A stretch of DNA of 64,000 bases from Pyrobaculum ferrireducens (GTDB lineage: Archaea > Thermoproteota > Thermoprotei > Thermoproteales > Thermoproteaceae). The translations under genes were made by a program, and so were the position numbers. The DNA lies in assembly GCF_000234805.1 (NCBI RefSeq), contig NC_016645.1, positions 310,001 to 374,000 of the forward strand. Reading direction: 5' to 3'. Under the pieces are notes generated by a model, which was not told the DNA's origin, did no database searches, and saw nothing but the letters and a program-made list of their open reading frames with translations. Below, in pieces: positions 50,295-59,571 of this stretch (the first letter of the stretch is position 1; every line of letters starts with the position of its first letter).

Positions 50295-51761
50295 ATGGAG
50301 CTTGTCAGAGGCGCGAGGCCTCATGGCCGTGATAAGCTGAGGAGCAACTTGATTGAGTGGTTTCACTGGCTCTTGAGAGAGGCGGAGATGTACGACGTGA
50401 GGTACCCCGTGAAGGGGGCATACGTCTGGCGTCCATATGGCATGAAGCTGAGGCGGAACGTCGAGAACTTAATACGACAGCTACACGACGAGGCGGGTCA
50501 CCAGGAGGTTTTATTTCCTGTTTTTATACCCTATGAGTACTTCGGCAAGGAGTCCCAGCACATCAGAGGCTTCGAGAAAGAGGTGTTTTGGGTTTCTAAA
50601 GGCGGCGAGGCTGGCGAGAGGCTTGTCCTGCGCCCCACTTCAGAGACCGCCATTATGCCGATGGTGAAGCTGTGGGTGCAGGACTACAAGGATCTGCCCC
50701 TCAAGCTTTACCAGATTGTCAGCGTGTTTAGAGCCGAGACCAAGATGACGCATCCAATGATTAGGCTAAGGGAGATCAGCATGTTTAAAGAGGCTCATAC
50801 AGTCCACGTAGATAGGGAGGACGCCGAGAGGCAGGTGAGGGAGGCTGTGGAGATTTACAAGAAGATCTTCGACGAGATGTGCCTAGCCTATATGGTGAAC
50901 AAGAGGCCTGACTGGGACAAGTTCGCCGGCGCCGAGTACACAATCGCCTTCGACACTGTACTGCCCGACGGCAGGACGCTCCAGATCGGAACTGTCCACT
51001 ACCTAGGCACAAACTTTACCGAGGTGTTCGAGGTCACGTACCTCGACGCCGATGGATCGAGGAAGCTGGCTCACACAACCTCCTACGGGATTTCCGAGAG
51101 AAGCATAGCCGCGATGCTTATTACCCACGGCGATGACGGCGGCACCACGATACCTCCAAAGCTAGCGCCTATACAAGTAGTCGTAGTTCCCATCTACTAC
51201 GGGGAGGAGGAGCTCTCTGTAGTGATGTCCTTCGTGAGAGAGGTGGTTAACTCCTTAGCAAGCGGCGGCGTGCGCGTCTACCTCGACGATAGAGCCGACA
51301 AGACGCCGGGCTGGAAGTTCTACTACTGGGAGCTCAAGGGCGTGCCCCTCCGTGTAGAAGTCGGTAAGAGAGATGTCGAAAAGAGGCAGGCTGTTGTCAC
51401 TAGGAGAGATACTCTAGAGAAATACGCAGTCGGCCTAGGTAATTTGGTAGACGCCGTTAGGGAGTTGATGAGGGCCGTCGAGGAAAACCTACGCAAGAAC
51501 GCTTGGGAGGAGCTGAGGAGGCGTGTGGTGAAGGCAGAGGGAGTGGAGGCGGCCAAGGCGGCGATAAGAGAGGGCAAGGTGGTGGAGGTGCCTTGGAGCG
51601 GCGATAACGAATGTGGGATGAAGATACAGGAGCTCGTAGGCGCAGACGCGTTGGGGGTGGCGATGGACGCAGATACATCAGTGGGCGGCTACGATCTACG
51701 CGACCTCGCGTGTAGAGACAAGCGAGCCGAGGTGTGGCTGAGGCTTTCCGAAAGGTACTAA
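50295..51761 (+). CDS. proS: Prolyl-tRNA synthetase (archaeal/eukaryal type)
   Basis: 488-aa class II aminoacyl-tRNA synthetase attaching proline to tRNA-Pro. [11 protein letters not shown] and [20 protein letters not shown] form motif 2 and the ATP site; [20 protein letters not shown] is motif 3; a C-terminal zinc-domain-like end has the Cys pair in NECGMK and LACRD. ATG 50295 ([14 protein letters not shown]) is chosen because the TATA box (CTTTTTATTG, about 50264-50273) is 25 nt upstream; a TTG at 50274 is too close. Confidence 0.95.
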   Translation: MELVRGARPHGRDKLRSNLIEWFHWLLREAEMYDVRYPVKGAYVWRPYGMKLRRNVENLIRQLHDEAGHQEVLFPVFIPYEYFGKESQHIRGFEKEVFWVSKGGEAGERLVLRPTSETAIMPMVKLWVQDYKDLPLKLYQIVSVFRAETKMTHPMIRLREISMFKEAHTVHVDREDAERQVREAVEIYKKIFDEMCLAYMVNKRPDWDKFAGAEYTIAFDTVLPDGRTLQIGTVHYLGTNFTEVFEVTYLDADGSRKLAHTTSYGISERSIAAMLITHGDDGGTTIPPKLAPIQVVVVPIYYGEEELSVVMSFVREVVNSLASGGVRVYLDDRADKTPGWKFYYWELKGVPLRVEVGKRDVEKRQAVVTRRDTLEKYAVGLGNLVDAVRELMRAVEENLRKNAWEELRRRVVKAEGVEAAKAAIREGKVVEVPWSGDNECGMKIQELVGADALGVAMDADTSVGGYDLRDLACRDKRAEVWLRLSERY

Positions 51762-51937
51762 CCACGCCGTGTAGAAGCCCCAGCCGCACTCGCAACGCAT
51801 CACATATGGCGGCGCTGTGAGGCCGTATCCTTACTACGCGCGGTCTGTAGTAAAGGTGAGTCTCGGTTTATCAACTCAGCAGAGGCGGCGCCTCTTTGGC
51901 AAAATTTTTTTAAATGGCTCGTAATTTTGGTCCCGCT

Positions 51938-52234
51938 ATGCCTAAAAAGAGGAAGAATCGAGGTAGGAAAAAAGGCGACAAGGGCCGGGAGCCCTATGTC
52001 CACTGCGATAACTGCGGCAAGGTTATGCCTAGGTCGAAGTCTGTGAGGGTAACAGTTCCGCATTCCCCGGTGCCTCCAGATTTGGCGAGAGAGCTGGAGA
52101 AACAGGGCGCCATAATCTCCCGGTATTTGGTGACCAAGACCTACTGTATAAACTGCGCCGTCTTCTTCGGCATAATAAAGGTAAGGTCTAGGGAGGAGAG
52201 GAAGAAGAAAATACCGCTTCAGCAAGTCGTTTGA
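51938..52234 (+). CDS. rps26e: 30S ribosomal protein S26e (eS26)
   Basis: 98 aa from ATG 51938 (MPKKRKNRGRKKGDKGREPY). Zinc-binding cysteines in HCDNCGKVMPR and YCINCAVFFG and the basic N-terminus are diagnostic of eS26. TATA (ATTTTTTTAAATG, about 51904-51914) lies about 26 nt upstream and excludes an ATG at 51914. The stop overlaps the TrmY-like start. Confidence 0.93.
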   Translation: MPKKRKNRGRKKGDKGREPYVHCDNCGKVMPRSKSVRVTVPHSPVPPDLARELEKQGAIISRYLVTKTYCINCAVFFGIIKVRSREERKKKIPLQQVV

Positions 52235-52713
52235 GCTTTTTAATAAAAAGCGACGTAGCTTGTCCCTGGTCGATAAGCCCGGAGGAGCTTGTGAAAAACC
52301 GACTTGACGTGTTAGTTGACTTCGTTGTTGAGTCTATCAGAGGGGGAGCCCGCGAGGTGTATGTAATGTTGTGCGACGGCACAACTTACCGGGTGTCTGC
52401 GGCGCCTCCGCTCAGGGCCCGCGAGGCGGCCAGGTGGTTGCTCTCGAATCCGCCTTTTAAAACCAACCTAAAGGCCCTCGTGGGGAGGTATAGAAACGTG
52501 TACTACCTCCATGAACGTGGCAGAGACGTCTCGGAGGTGAAGCTGGACGGCGAGGGGCTGTATGTATTCGGCGACCACGACGGGCTGAGCCGCGAAGACG
52601 AGGAGTTTTTGGAAAAACACGCCACCCGGGTCTCGCTGGGCGCGACGCCCTACATGTCTTGGCAAGCCGCGGCGTACTTGGCATATTTATTGAGACGATT
52701 AAGTTTAATATAG
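52231..52713 (+). CDS. TrmY-like SPOUT tRNA methyltransferase
   Basis: 160 aa from TTG 52231, overlapping the eS26 stop by 4 nt. The N-terminal strand FLIKSDVACPWSISPEELVK, NRLDVLVDFVVES, the middle EVYVMLCDGTTYRV and the C-terminal trefoil region LYVFGDHDGLSREDEEFL then RVSLGATPYMSWQAAAYLAY match the archaeal TrmY family, which makes N1-methylpseudouridine at tRNA position 54. Assignment is by pattern; another SPOUT methylase is possible. Confidence 0.72.
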   Translation: MSFLIKSDVACPWSISPEELVKNRLDVLVDFVVESIRGGAREVYVMLCDGTTYRVSAAPPLRAREAARWLLSNPPFKTNLKALVGRYRNVYYLHERGRDVSEVKLDGEGLYVFGDHDGLSREDEEFLEKHATRVSLGATPYMSWQAAAYLAYLLRRLSLI

Positions 52714-52729
52714 GGCAACCCCCAGCGCC

Positions 52730-53290
52730 GTGGTGTTGGAGCGGTTGAGGAAGAGAATTAACCTAGACGCCTTGGGTAGATACATCCCAGTAAACCCAAA
52801 CGTCTTAACTCTCCTGTCTGTACTTGCGGCCTGGGGTGGGGTCTTGCCGGTGTGGCTGTCCGCCGCGCCGCCTTGGCTCTTCATAGCGGCCTCCGGCGTC
52901 TTGGATGTGTTAGACGGCGCAGTTGCCCGTAGTAGCGGCAGGGCATCTAGAAGGGGCGCGTTCATAGATTCGTACCTGGATAGATATACAGACGCGGCCT
53001 ACATACTCTACTTCTGGAACTACGTAGATCATCTCGCCGCGTTTTTAGCCCTCTTGGGAACCTTCGCGATAAGTTACGCGCGGTGCAGGGGGGAGTCTCT
53101 GGGGGTGGAGGTCAGGGGGGTCGGCTTCATGGAGCGGGGAGAGAGAGTTCTCTATCTCCTAGCACTCTCGTTGGTGCTGGGTTTCTTCCCCCAGCTCGTC
53201 AACCCGTTGATGTACCTATACACGCTTCTGGTCAACTCCGCGGCGGCGTATAGAGGCTACGCCGTTTTTAAAAAACTGAAGCTCTCCTAA
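52730..53290 (+). CDS. CDP-alcohol phosphatidyltransferase (archaetidyl-inositol-phosphate synthase-like)
   Basis: 186-aa integral membrane enzyme. The CDP-alcohol phosphotransferase motif D-x2-DG-x2-AR-x8-G-x3-D-x3-D occurs as VLDVLDGAVARSSGRASRRG then AFIDSYLDRY at about 59-88, followed by hydrophobic helices. It transfers a polar head group to CDP-archaeol or to inositol phosphate; the exact acceptor is unknown. TATA (GTTTAATATAG, about 52700-52711) is 24 nt upstream of GTG 52730. Confidence 0.9.
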   Translation: MVLERLRKRINLDALGRYIPVNPNVLTLLSVLAAWGGVLPVWLSAAPPWLFIAASGVLDVLDGAVARSSGRASRRGAFIDSYLDRYTDAAYILYFWNYVDHLAAFLALLGTFAISYARCRGESLGVEVRGVGFMERGERVLYLLALSLVLGFFPQLVNPLMYLYTLLVNSAAAYRGYAVFKKLKLS

Positions 53291-53339
53291 ACCGGCGCCT
53301 ATGGAGAAATATTAATATAGCACACCTAGACGTGGATCA

Positions 53340-53753
53340 ATGAGCGTCGTTGCGCATATCACAAAAAACACAGTGGCTAAGCGCGAGGTTATTAATAAAG
53401 ATGTCATGGAGGCGGTTAAGGACGTCGCGATAGAACTCCTAAAGGCGTGGAACCCCGCGGTCTCCGACTTCATAATACTACGGGATTTCTACTCAGTCTC
53501 GTACCCAGCGCCCCTCTCTAAGGAGCTCCTCGAAAAAGTTCGGAAGTACTCGCCGAAGAGAATAGAGAATAGAGTGGAGGTAACCCTGCCGGTTTTTGAA
53601 ATTGTCCACGGGGCCCAGTGGGCTGGGGACAGCTTAAGCGTCGGAGACGCAGTTGTTGTATTCCCCCATATCGACGACGCCACGACTGAGGAGGTGCTGA
53701 GGGGGGTGGTGCAAAACCTCGCTGGCCAGGAGGAGGGGGAGGATTTAGAGTAG
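53340..53753 (+). CDS. Conserved hypothetical protein downstream of lipid enzyme
   Basis: 137 aa, not recognised; predicted alpha-beta with a Glu-rich tail (EEGEDLE). ATG 53340 sits 27 nt after a TATA (ATATTAATATAG, about 53307-53318). The last 9 nt overlap the convergent PolB1 stop. No membrane segment or catalytic motif seen. Confidence 0.68.
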   Translation: MSVVAHITKNTVAKREVINKDVMEAVKDVAIELLKAWNPAVSDFIILRDFYSVSYPAPLSKELLEKVRKYSPKRIENRVEVTLPVFEIVHGAQWAGDSLSVGDAVVVFPHIDDATTEEVLRGVVQNLAGQEEGEDLE

Positions 53754-56312
53754 CCTAGTAGCGCCGCGTAGCTCCTCGATAGAGACGCCCATCGCCTCCA
53801 GTATCTGTTCTAGCGACGTGTTTATGTACTCCAGGTACTTCTTCTCGTCTATCTCGTCTATCCTCGCCAATTGTATGGGCTTTACTCCAATTGCGTCTTT
53901 AGTCTTGATTAGGACTATGGCGTCTCCCCGCCCCACGTTAATTCCGTATTTCAACAGCTGCTCAGCCGCCTTGACGTGTTGAGGCTTGTTCTTCGTGTAT
54001 TCATTCAAGTTCTTGTTCAGAACGATTTTTATCCCGAGCTTATCCAGAGTGGTTTTCCTCTCCCTGATCTTGGTCTCCGTATCTTTAACCATAGCTACAA
54101 CGGCATCGCGAACCTTAGTGATGTCTTCCACCGTGTTTATATTCTTTAGACTTTCTATAATTTCCTCAACCAGCTCCTTCACAAGCGGCGGCGCGTTGCG
54201 TTTCTTCGCCACGATCCCCTTGACTATGACGCTCCCGTCGCTAGTCACGCCTAGGTAGTTCTTCTTGCGGCCGCTAAACATGACGAATTTATACACCTTG
54301 TCAAGCTCTATATCTATCCCCAGCTCCTCTGTGTAGGCCACGAGCTTCTTTAACTTCTCCTCGGAGACATTCCAGAGAAAGAGAGAGTCCGTATCCCCGT
54401 ATACTGGTATTAGGCCCAGCTCCGTCGCCTTGAGCACCGTGCTGGTCATTATGTACCTAGCCAGGGCTGTTGTGAGCTCGGCGACTGGCGGGCAGTATAG
54501 GGGAAATGTCTCGGCGCCGAAAACGCCGTAGGAGGCGTTTATAAAAACCTTCATGGCGCTCTGGACTACGTCGTACAGCTGCCTCTCGGCTGGCGTCGGC
54601 GCCTTCTTGGCTAGTTTCTTATAGACGTGCACCCTTAAGTCCCTTAAGATGCCCACCAGGGTGCTCGTGAGGCCGGGCTTGTCGCGGCAGACTGTGTGGG
54701 GTAGCTCCGGTATCGGCCTCTCCGCGTCTTGCCTACAGTTAACGGTCTCGTACGAGAGGTTCCACTTGCTGATTATCGAGGGGTACAGAGAGGCGAAGTC
54801 GAGGACGTACACATCGAAGAAGATGCCAAGCGGGGGGTCCAGCACCACGGCCCCCGCGTACTTCTTCCCCTTGATTATGGCTTTTGTGTGGGTCTGCCCC
54901 TTTACGTTTAGAATATCCTCCTTGTTTGGTATAAGCCACCCCCTCCTGCGGTGTTCGTAGTACAGCATGTTGCGGATCCACGCCGAGACCTGGGACCTGG
55001 TGATGTCCTCTATGGGCATTTTAGCTATCCTAGACAGGAGGATTATTAGCTTCATCACCATTTCGTTGTTGTACAGCGTGAAGTAGAGGGTAATGAGGGC
55101 GTCTCTGTAGTTGTACTCGGCGAGTTCCCAGTAGCCCATTCTAGAGACGTTTTTCTGCCTCTCCACCTTCCCGACGCCTAGAATTGCGTATGCTATCCCG
55201 TCTAGTCCCCTCTCCCCCCTGTACACGCCGCCAAAGGCGTAGGCCTCGATTGCCTTTATAGCAAAGAACTTGAACATGTCTATGTGGACGCCGGGGGCTA
55301 CACTGACGTAGTCCCGCTTGGCGGCTATTGGCAAGTCCTCCTTGGGTATGCCGAGCGCAATGGCTCTGTTGTAGAGGTAGGGAAGGTCGAAGTTGTCGCC
55401 GTTGAAGGTGATGACTATCGGGTACTGGACTATGGTTTTGAAGACCTCCATTAAGAGATCGTATTCGCTGTCGAAAAACAGAATCTCGTAGTCCGGCCTG
55501 TACCTCAGCTCGGCATCCCTGCCAGGGCGTCTAAGCATCAACACCCGCCTCAGCCCGTCGCTTCCCACCAGAGCCACCGAGATTATTTCATACTCGGCGC
55601 TCTTTGGGTCTGGGATTTTGTTTTCCTGCGGGGTGTAGACCTCCACGTCTATGGCGACCCTCTTGATGTGGGGGATGGGTGCCTGGAATAGAGGTATCCA
55701 CTCCTCTGCCACCTTGCCGTGTTCCTGTTTGAAGATGTTAGCGAGTGAGAACTTGACCTCCGTGGGTATTGAAATTTCGATGGGCGTGAGGCCGCCCCCG
55801 TTGGATCTATACCACATGCCTGGAATCACGTTTCTGTCGAAGAGGTAGCTGTGGTGGTACTTTATCCGCGACTCCCAAGTCTCCTTGAGGATGTCCCTCA
55901 GCGAGTTTCTGCCGCCGCCCACCGACAGAGGGTCTTTTGCATATACCTTAGTCACGAGAATCCTCCGGTCGTTTAGCGCGTCGTATTTCTCCTCTACGCC
56001 GAAGTGGCTGAACCCCGGGTGGCGCAGGACGCTGGGGAACTTCTCCATTATCTCCTCGGGTGTCTTTGTCGCTATGAGATACGGCTTGTGGCTGGTGGTG
56101 TCGTACCAGTAGTACACGTTATCCGTCACGGGGTCGTAGAGCTTTACCAAAGCCTTGCCCTCCGCCCCGTCGTAAACAACCGACAGCACGATAGAGGGCG
56201 GCGCCGTGGCAGAGACTATGCCCTTTATCTTCCCCTCCTCTATGGCTTCGCCCTCGTACTCTCTGACCTCTTCTTGTTCAAACTCTTCAAACTCCTCCTC
56301 AAACTCGGCCAC
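53745..56312 (-). CDS. polB1: Family B DNA polymerase, PolB1-type (main replicative)
   Basis: 855 aa. An acidic N-terminal leader (residues 1-30, Glu-rich) precedes the canonical domains: Exo I AIDVEVYTP (about 220-228), Exo II FNGDNFDLPYL (303-313), Exo III EYNYRDALITLY (about 399-410), Pol motif A DFASLYPS (505-512), motif B KVFINASYGVFG (588-599), motif C YGDTDS (638-643). All catalytic acids are intact, so proofreading and synthesis are both expected. TATA (GTTTTTAACC on minus, about 56329-56338) fits GTG 56312. A second family B polymerase is at 14410-16767. Confidence 0.96.
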   Translation of the reverse strand: MAEFEEEFEEFEQEEVREYEGEAIEEGKIKGIVSATAPPSIVLSVVYDGAEGKALVKLYDPVTDNVYYWYDTTSHKPYLIATKTPEEIMEKFPSVLRHPGFSHFGVEEKYDALNDRRILVTKVYAKDPLSVGGGRNSLRDILKETWESRIKYHHSYLFDRNVIPGMWYRSNGGGLTPIEISIPTEVKFSLANIFKQEHGKVAEEWIPLFQAPIPHIKRVAIDVEVYTPQENKIPDPKSAEYEIISVALVGSDGLRRVLMLRRPGRDAELRYRPDYEILFFDSEYDLLMEVFKTIVQYPIVITFNGDNFDLPYLYNRAIALGIPKEDLPIAAKRDYVSVAPGVHIDMFKFFAIKAIEAYAFGGVYRGERGLDGIAYAILGVGKVERQKNVSRMGYWELAEYNYRDALITLYFTLYNNEMVMKLIILLSRIAKMPIEDITRSQVSAWIRNMLYYEHRRRGWLIPNKEDILNVKGQTHTKAIIKGKKYAGAVVLDPPLGIFFDVYVLDFASLYPSIISKWNLSYETVNCRQDAERPIPELPHTVCRDKPGLTSTLVGILRDLRVHVYKKLAKKAPTPAERQLYDVVQSAMKVFINASYGVFGAETFPLYCPPVAELTTALARYIMTSTVLKATELGLIPVYGDTDSLFLWNVSEEKLKKLVAYTEELGIDIELDKVYKFVMFSGRKKNYLGVTSDGSVIVKGIVAKKRNAPPLVKELVEEIIESLKNINTVEDITKVRDAVVAMVKDTETKIRERKTTLDKLGIKIVLNKNLNEYTKNKPQHVKAAEQLLKYGINVGRGDAIVLIKTKDAIGVKPIQLARIDEIDEKKYLEYINTSLEQILEAMGVSIEELRGATRLL

Positions 56313-56391
56313 ATATGTTGTAGTCGAAGTGGTTAAAAACTAAAACGGCGTATTACCTCCACAGTATAAAAGCTTATAAAGAGCTCTATCA

Positions 56392-56811
56392 TTGAGTTTC
56401 GTGGTAATTTATGTTTCGCCGCATAAGAAGGACAACAAGATGTCCATGGCGACGGATCTCAAGCGAATTATCGTAACCGAGATAATAAACGAGGCGATCC
56501 ACGGCGTAACTATCCTCGACGAGAGAGGGGTCCCCATTATACACCACCTGCCAAACACCCTAACGGCAAAGACCCTCCGCCAAGTCTCAAACCTTATAGA
56601 GATCATCAACATAATTAGGCAGAACCAAGACGAGAGCCTCGGGGAATTTAACTACGTCACCGTCAAGTACGCCAACTACAAGGTGGGCATCTTCGAGCTA
56701 CCAAACAAAAGGGGCTGGCTCATAGTTTTCGTCAACCCCCTCTGGCATATTGAAAACTTGTTGCCAAAAATCCGGCAGTTTGCCCACAGAATGGCCCAGA
56801 GCCTCACCTAG
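56392..56811 (+). CDS. Roadblock/LC7-like protein
   Basis: 139 aa (or about 123 from ATG 56440). The core (LKRIIVTEIINEAIHGVTIL, DERGVPIIHHL, YVTVKYANYKVGIFELPNKR, GWLIVFVNPL) has the helix-strand-strand-helix-strand pattern of roadblock/LC7 (MglB-like) domains that regulate small GTPases. Two TATA-like elements (GTATAAAAG and CTTATAAAG, 56360-56385) make TTG 56392 or GTG 56401 the likely leaderless start. No GTPase gene is adjacent. Tail overlaps HMG-CoA reductase by 8 nt. Confidence 0.6.
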   Translation: MSFVVIYVSPHKKDNKMSMATDLKRIIVTEIINEAIHGVTILDERGVPIIHHLPNTLTAKTLRQVSNLIEIINIIRQNQDESLGEFNYVTVKYANYKVGIFELPNKRGWLIVFVNPLWHIENLLPKIRQFAHRMAQSLT

Positions 56812-57991
56812 CCCCCCTGCCCAGCCTCTGGTGCGCCGACGCGAGCTCGTTCCTGGCAAGTGCCACCAGCAAATTCAGCTCCCCCGCCAGCACGGTGGCC
56901 GCAACAATCTCGGCGAATTTCAACGCGTTTCTCCCCGGCGGATCGCCGGGGCCCGCCACGCCCAGGAGCTCCAGCGCCTCTCTCTGCGTGGGCAACCCAG
57001 TCCCGCCGCCTACAGTGCCCACCTCCAGGCTCGGCAGATATACAGCTATGTAAAGCCCCTCCTCCCTAGCCTCCGTGGAGGTTATCCCCATACTCGACTC
57101 CACAACCTGCGCCGCGTCTTGACCCGTCGCTATGAAAATCGCCGCGACTATATTGGCGAAATGCGCATTAAAGCCGTAGGAGTGGGCCAAGGCCGAGCCT
57201 ACTAGATTCTTCCTAACATTCACGTTGTGAACATCCTCGGGGGAGGTCCCCATCTTCTCCAACAGCTCCCTCTTGACCAGCGCCTCGGCCACCACAGTCT
57301 TCCCCCTCCCCAGTATGAAGTTGACGGCGTTAGCCTTCTTATCTACACACATGTTGCCGCTGAGCGCGACCAGCCTAGCCTTCGGAAAGTTCTCATGGAT
57401 GTACCTAGCCACGGCGTCTGAAGCTATAGTGACCATGTTCATCCCCATGGCGTCCCCCGTGGAGAAGACCAGCCTAAGCCACACGTAGTTCCCCACGACG
57501 AAAGGCTGCACCTCTCTCAACTTGCCAAACCTAGTGGTCGACTCGGCCACCTTCTTCAACTCCTCAAAGTGCTGCGTGACCCAGTCGACGAACTCGACGG
57601 CGTCGGTTAACGAGGGCAGTCTAAACAGGGGGGCCCTGGCCATGCCGTCTCTCAACACCTTCACCCTGGCGCCTCCCGACTCGGTCACTAGCTTGGCGCC
57701 TCTGTTGACCGAGGCCACGAGAGCCCCCTCGGTGGTGGCTAGGGGGACGTAGAAGTAGCCATCTGCGTAGTCCCCCCTGACGAGGAGGGGGCCGGCGACG
57801 CCTACGGGGATCTGCACGGCGCCAATCACATTTTCAATATTCCTCCCAACCACAGTGTTGAGATCTATCACCGTTTTGCCAATGTTCTCCAGCCTAGCGC
57901 CCGTGGCCTTCTCCAGATACTGCCTCCTCGCCTCGGCGGCTTTGTTTGCGTCGCCGTAAACCTTTTCAAACTCGTGTAGTTTCACTTCCAT
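56804..57991 (-). CDS. hmgA: HMG-CoA reductase (class I)
   Basis: 395 aa from ATG 57991 (MEVKLHEFEKVYG). ATTEGALVASVNRG holds the catalytic Glu, CVDKKANAVNFILGRGK the Lys, STGDAMGMNMV the Asp and SAHQRLGR the C-terminal His of NADPH-dependent class I enzymes. Makes mevalonate for archaeal isoprenoid lipids. It diverges from the thiolase-DUF35-HMG-CoA synthase operon across a 37-bp crossed promoter, so the whole pathway to mevalonate is encoded side by side. Confidence 0.95.
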   Translation of the reverse strand: MEVKLHEFEKVYGDANKAAEARRQYLEKATGARLENIGKTVIDLNTVVGRNIENVIGAVQIPVGVAGPLLVRGDYADGYFYVPLATTEGALVASVNRGAKLVTESGGARVKVLRDGMARAPLFRLPSLTDAVEFVDWVTQHFEELKKVAESTTRFGKLREVQPFVVGNYVWLRLVFSTGDAMGMNMVTIASDAVARYIHENFPKARLVALSGNMCVDKKANAVNFILGRGKTVVAEALVKRELLEKMGTSPEDVHNVNVRKNLVGSALAHSYGFNAHFANIVAAIFIATGQDAAQVVESSMGITSTEAREEGLYIAVYLPSLEVGTVGGGTGLPTQREALELLGVAGPGDPPGRNALKFAEIVAATVLAGELNLLVALARNELASAHQRLGRGAR

Positions 57992-58028
57992 TAGAAACAT
58001 TTTAATAAGTTGTCTTTATAACTCTTCG
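57992..58028. promoter_or_regulatory. Crossed divergent promoter, hmgA / thiolase operon
   Basis: A rightward TATA (TTTTAATAAG, about 58000-58009) serves ATG 58029 and a leftward TATA (GTTATAAAG on minus, about 58012-58020) serves ATG 57991, each about 25 nt from its start. The boxes are interleaved, so the two mevalonate operons probably compete for initiation. Confidence 0.65.
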
Positions 58029-59135
58029 ATGAGAGACGTATACGTTGTAGGCGGGGCGCTCTACCCGGCGGGGCGCCACTACGACAAGAACCACGACGAC
58101 CTCGCCGCCGCCGTGCTCGACAAGGCAATCGCCGACGCCAAGGCGGATATAGACGCCCTCTTCGTGGCCTCGTCCACTACCGAGCTCGCCAACAGGCAAC
58201 AAATATTGGGGGCCTACATACTGGAGTCCATTGGCATAGATAAAATACCAGTTTTCAGAATCGAAAACGGAGACGGCTCAGGCGGCGCCGCCGTGGCTCT
58301 TGCATACCACGCCTTGAAGTCTGAGGAGTACAACTGCGTCGCCGTGGTGGGCGTCGACAAGCCAAACGACGTCCTCAGCAACCAGCAACAAGATATCTAC
58401 ACCACAACCCTCGACACGTATTTCGAAAGATACTTCGGCTTCACGCCCCTCTCACTCGCCGCGTTAATGGCCAAGATGTACCTCAAGAAATACGAATACA
58501 AATACGAAGACCTAGCCAGGTGGGCTGTCTACATGCACGCGCACGGCGCGGGCAACCCCTATGCCTACTTTAAACGCCCAATAAAGCTGGAAGACGCAAC
58601 GAACAGCGAAGTGGTCAGCGAGCCCCTCCGCCTATACGACGTGGGCCCCCTCGCAGACGGAGCCGCCGCGGCCGTGCTATGCGCAAACAAGAAAGATGGG
58701 CCGAGGATATTGACCGCAACCACCGCAACCAACACAAGAAGCTTCAACGCCAGGCAGGAATACGACGTCTTGTACAGCCTCCAAGAGGCCTCAAGACGCG
58801 CCTTAGACAAGGCCGGCGTCACCCCAAGAGACGTGGCGGCGGCTGAGGTGCACGACTCCTTTTCAATACTCGGGGTGCTGGCCGTCGAGGGCCTCGGCCT
58901 CGTGAAGAGAGGCGGCGCGCTGGCGGCTTTGAGAGAGGGCGACCTGCCGGTGAACCTAAGCGGAGGCTTTAAAGCCAGGGGAAACATCCTCGGCGCCACG
59001 GGGGTATACCAGCTGGTGGAGGTGGCTTGGCAGTTGATGGGGAAGGAGTTCAAGCGCGTCGACGGTAGCCACGGAGTGATCCACAGCATGGGGGGCATAG
59101 ATAAGATATCGACAGTTGTTGTATTAGAATCATGA
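58029..59135 (+). CDS. Acetyl-CoA C-acetyltransferase-like (thiolase family) protein lacking canonical catalytic residues
   Basis: 368-aa thiolase-fold protein, first gene of the archaeal thiolase-DUF35-HMG-CoA synthase operon that condenses acetyl-CoA to HMG-CoA. The AEVHDSFSILGVLAVEGLGL block is conserved. However, the nucleophile loop, normally ACASG, reads ENGDGSGG, placing Asp 82 where the acylated Cys should be. The GHP loop is ARGNILGATG, with Asn for His. It may be a structural partner or catalyse a variant Claisen step; another thiolase may supply acetoacetyl-CoA. ATG 58029 agrees with the TATA spacing. Confidence 0.88.
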   Translation: MRDVYVVGGALYPAGRHYDKNHDDLAAAVLDKAIADAKADIDALFVASSTTELANRQQILGAYILESIGIDKIPVFRIENGDGSGGAAVALAYHALKSEEYNCVAVVGVDKPNDVLSNQQQDIYTTTLDTYFERYFGFTPLSLAALMAKMYLKKYEYKYEDLARWAVYMHAHGAGNPYAYFKRPIKLEDATNSEVVSEPLRLYDVGPLADGAAAAVLCANKKDGPRILTATTATNTRSFNARQEYDVLYSLQEASRRALDKAGVTPRDVAAAEVHDSFSILGVLAVEGLGLVKRGGALAALREGDLPVNLSGGFKARGNILGATGVYQLVEVAWQLMGKEFKRVDGSHGVIHSMGGIDKISTVVVLES

Positions 59136-59169
59136 CAATACATAAAAAGGATAACGAAAGAACAAAGAT

Positions 59170-59571
59170 ATGAGACACGAATCTGTGCCGATATATTGGA
59201 GAAACATACCGCAGTACTACCGCCTGGTGGCCAAGAGGTGTAGAAAATGCGGCTCTATACACTACCCGCCGGTGGCTAGGTGCGGATGCGGCTCCAAAGA
59301 TCTGGAAGACGTGGAGCTCCCCAGAGAGGGGAAGCTACTAGAATTCACCGTCTTGCACCAGGTGGGGACCGATTTCTTAAAACAGAAGCCGCTGATATTG
59401 GGCCTAGTGGAGCTGACAAACGGAGTCAAGATAGTGGCCCAGATAGTCGACGCGCAACCCGAGAAACTCGCCCCGGGGGTCAAGGTAGAGGCTGTATTTA
59501 GGAGAGTTGTCGTCGACGGCAAACACGGCCTCGTGATGTACGGATACAAATTCAGACCCGTGGGGGTATGA
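59170..59571 (+). CDS. DUF35 zinc-ribbon OB-fold protein of the HMG-CoA synthase complex
   Basis: 133 aa. An N-terminal rubredoxin-like zinc ribbon (CRKCGS...CGCGS) and an OB-fold ([34 protein letters not shown]). In archaea this protein bridges acetoacetyl-CoA thiolase and HMG-CoA synthase so the intermediate is channelled. Lies between those two genes and overlaps the synthase start by 4 nt. TATA (ATAAAAAGG, about 59142-59150) may give an internal promoter. Confidence 0.93.
   Translation: MRHESVPIYWRNIPQYYRLVAKRCRKCGSIHYPPVARCGCGSKDLEDVELPREGKLLEFTVLHQVGTDFLKQKPLILGLVELTNGVKIVAQIVDAQPEKLAPGVKVEAVFRRVVVDGKHGLVMYGYKFRPVGV

Noticed and set aside
51696-51800. Minus-strand mini-ORF beginning MRCECGWGFYTAW after ProRS
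   Set aside because: Most of it is antisense to the conserved ProRS C-terminus and the remainder has only 13 residues; coincidental.
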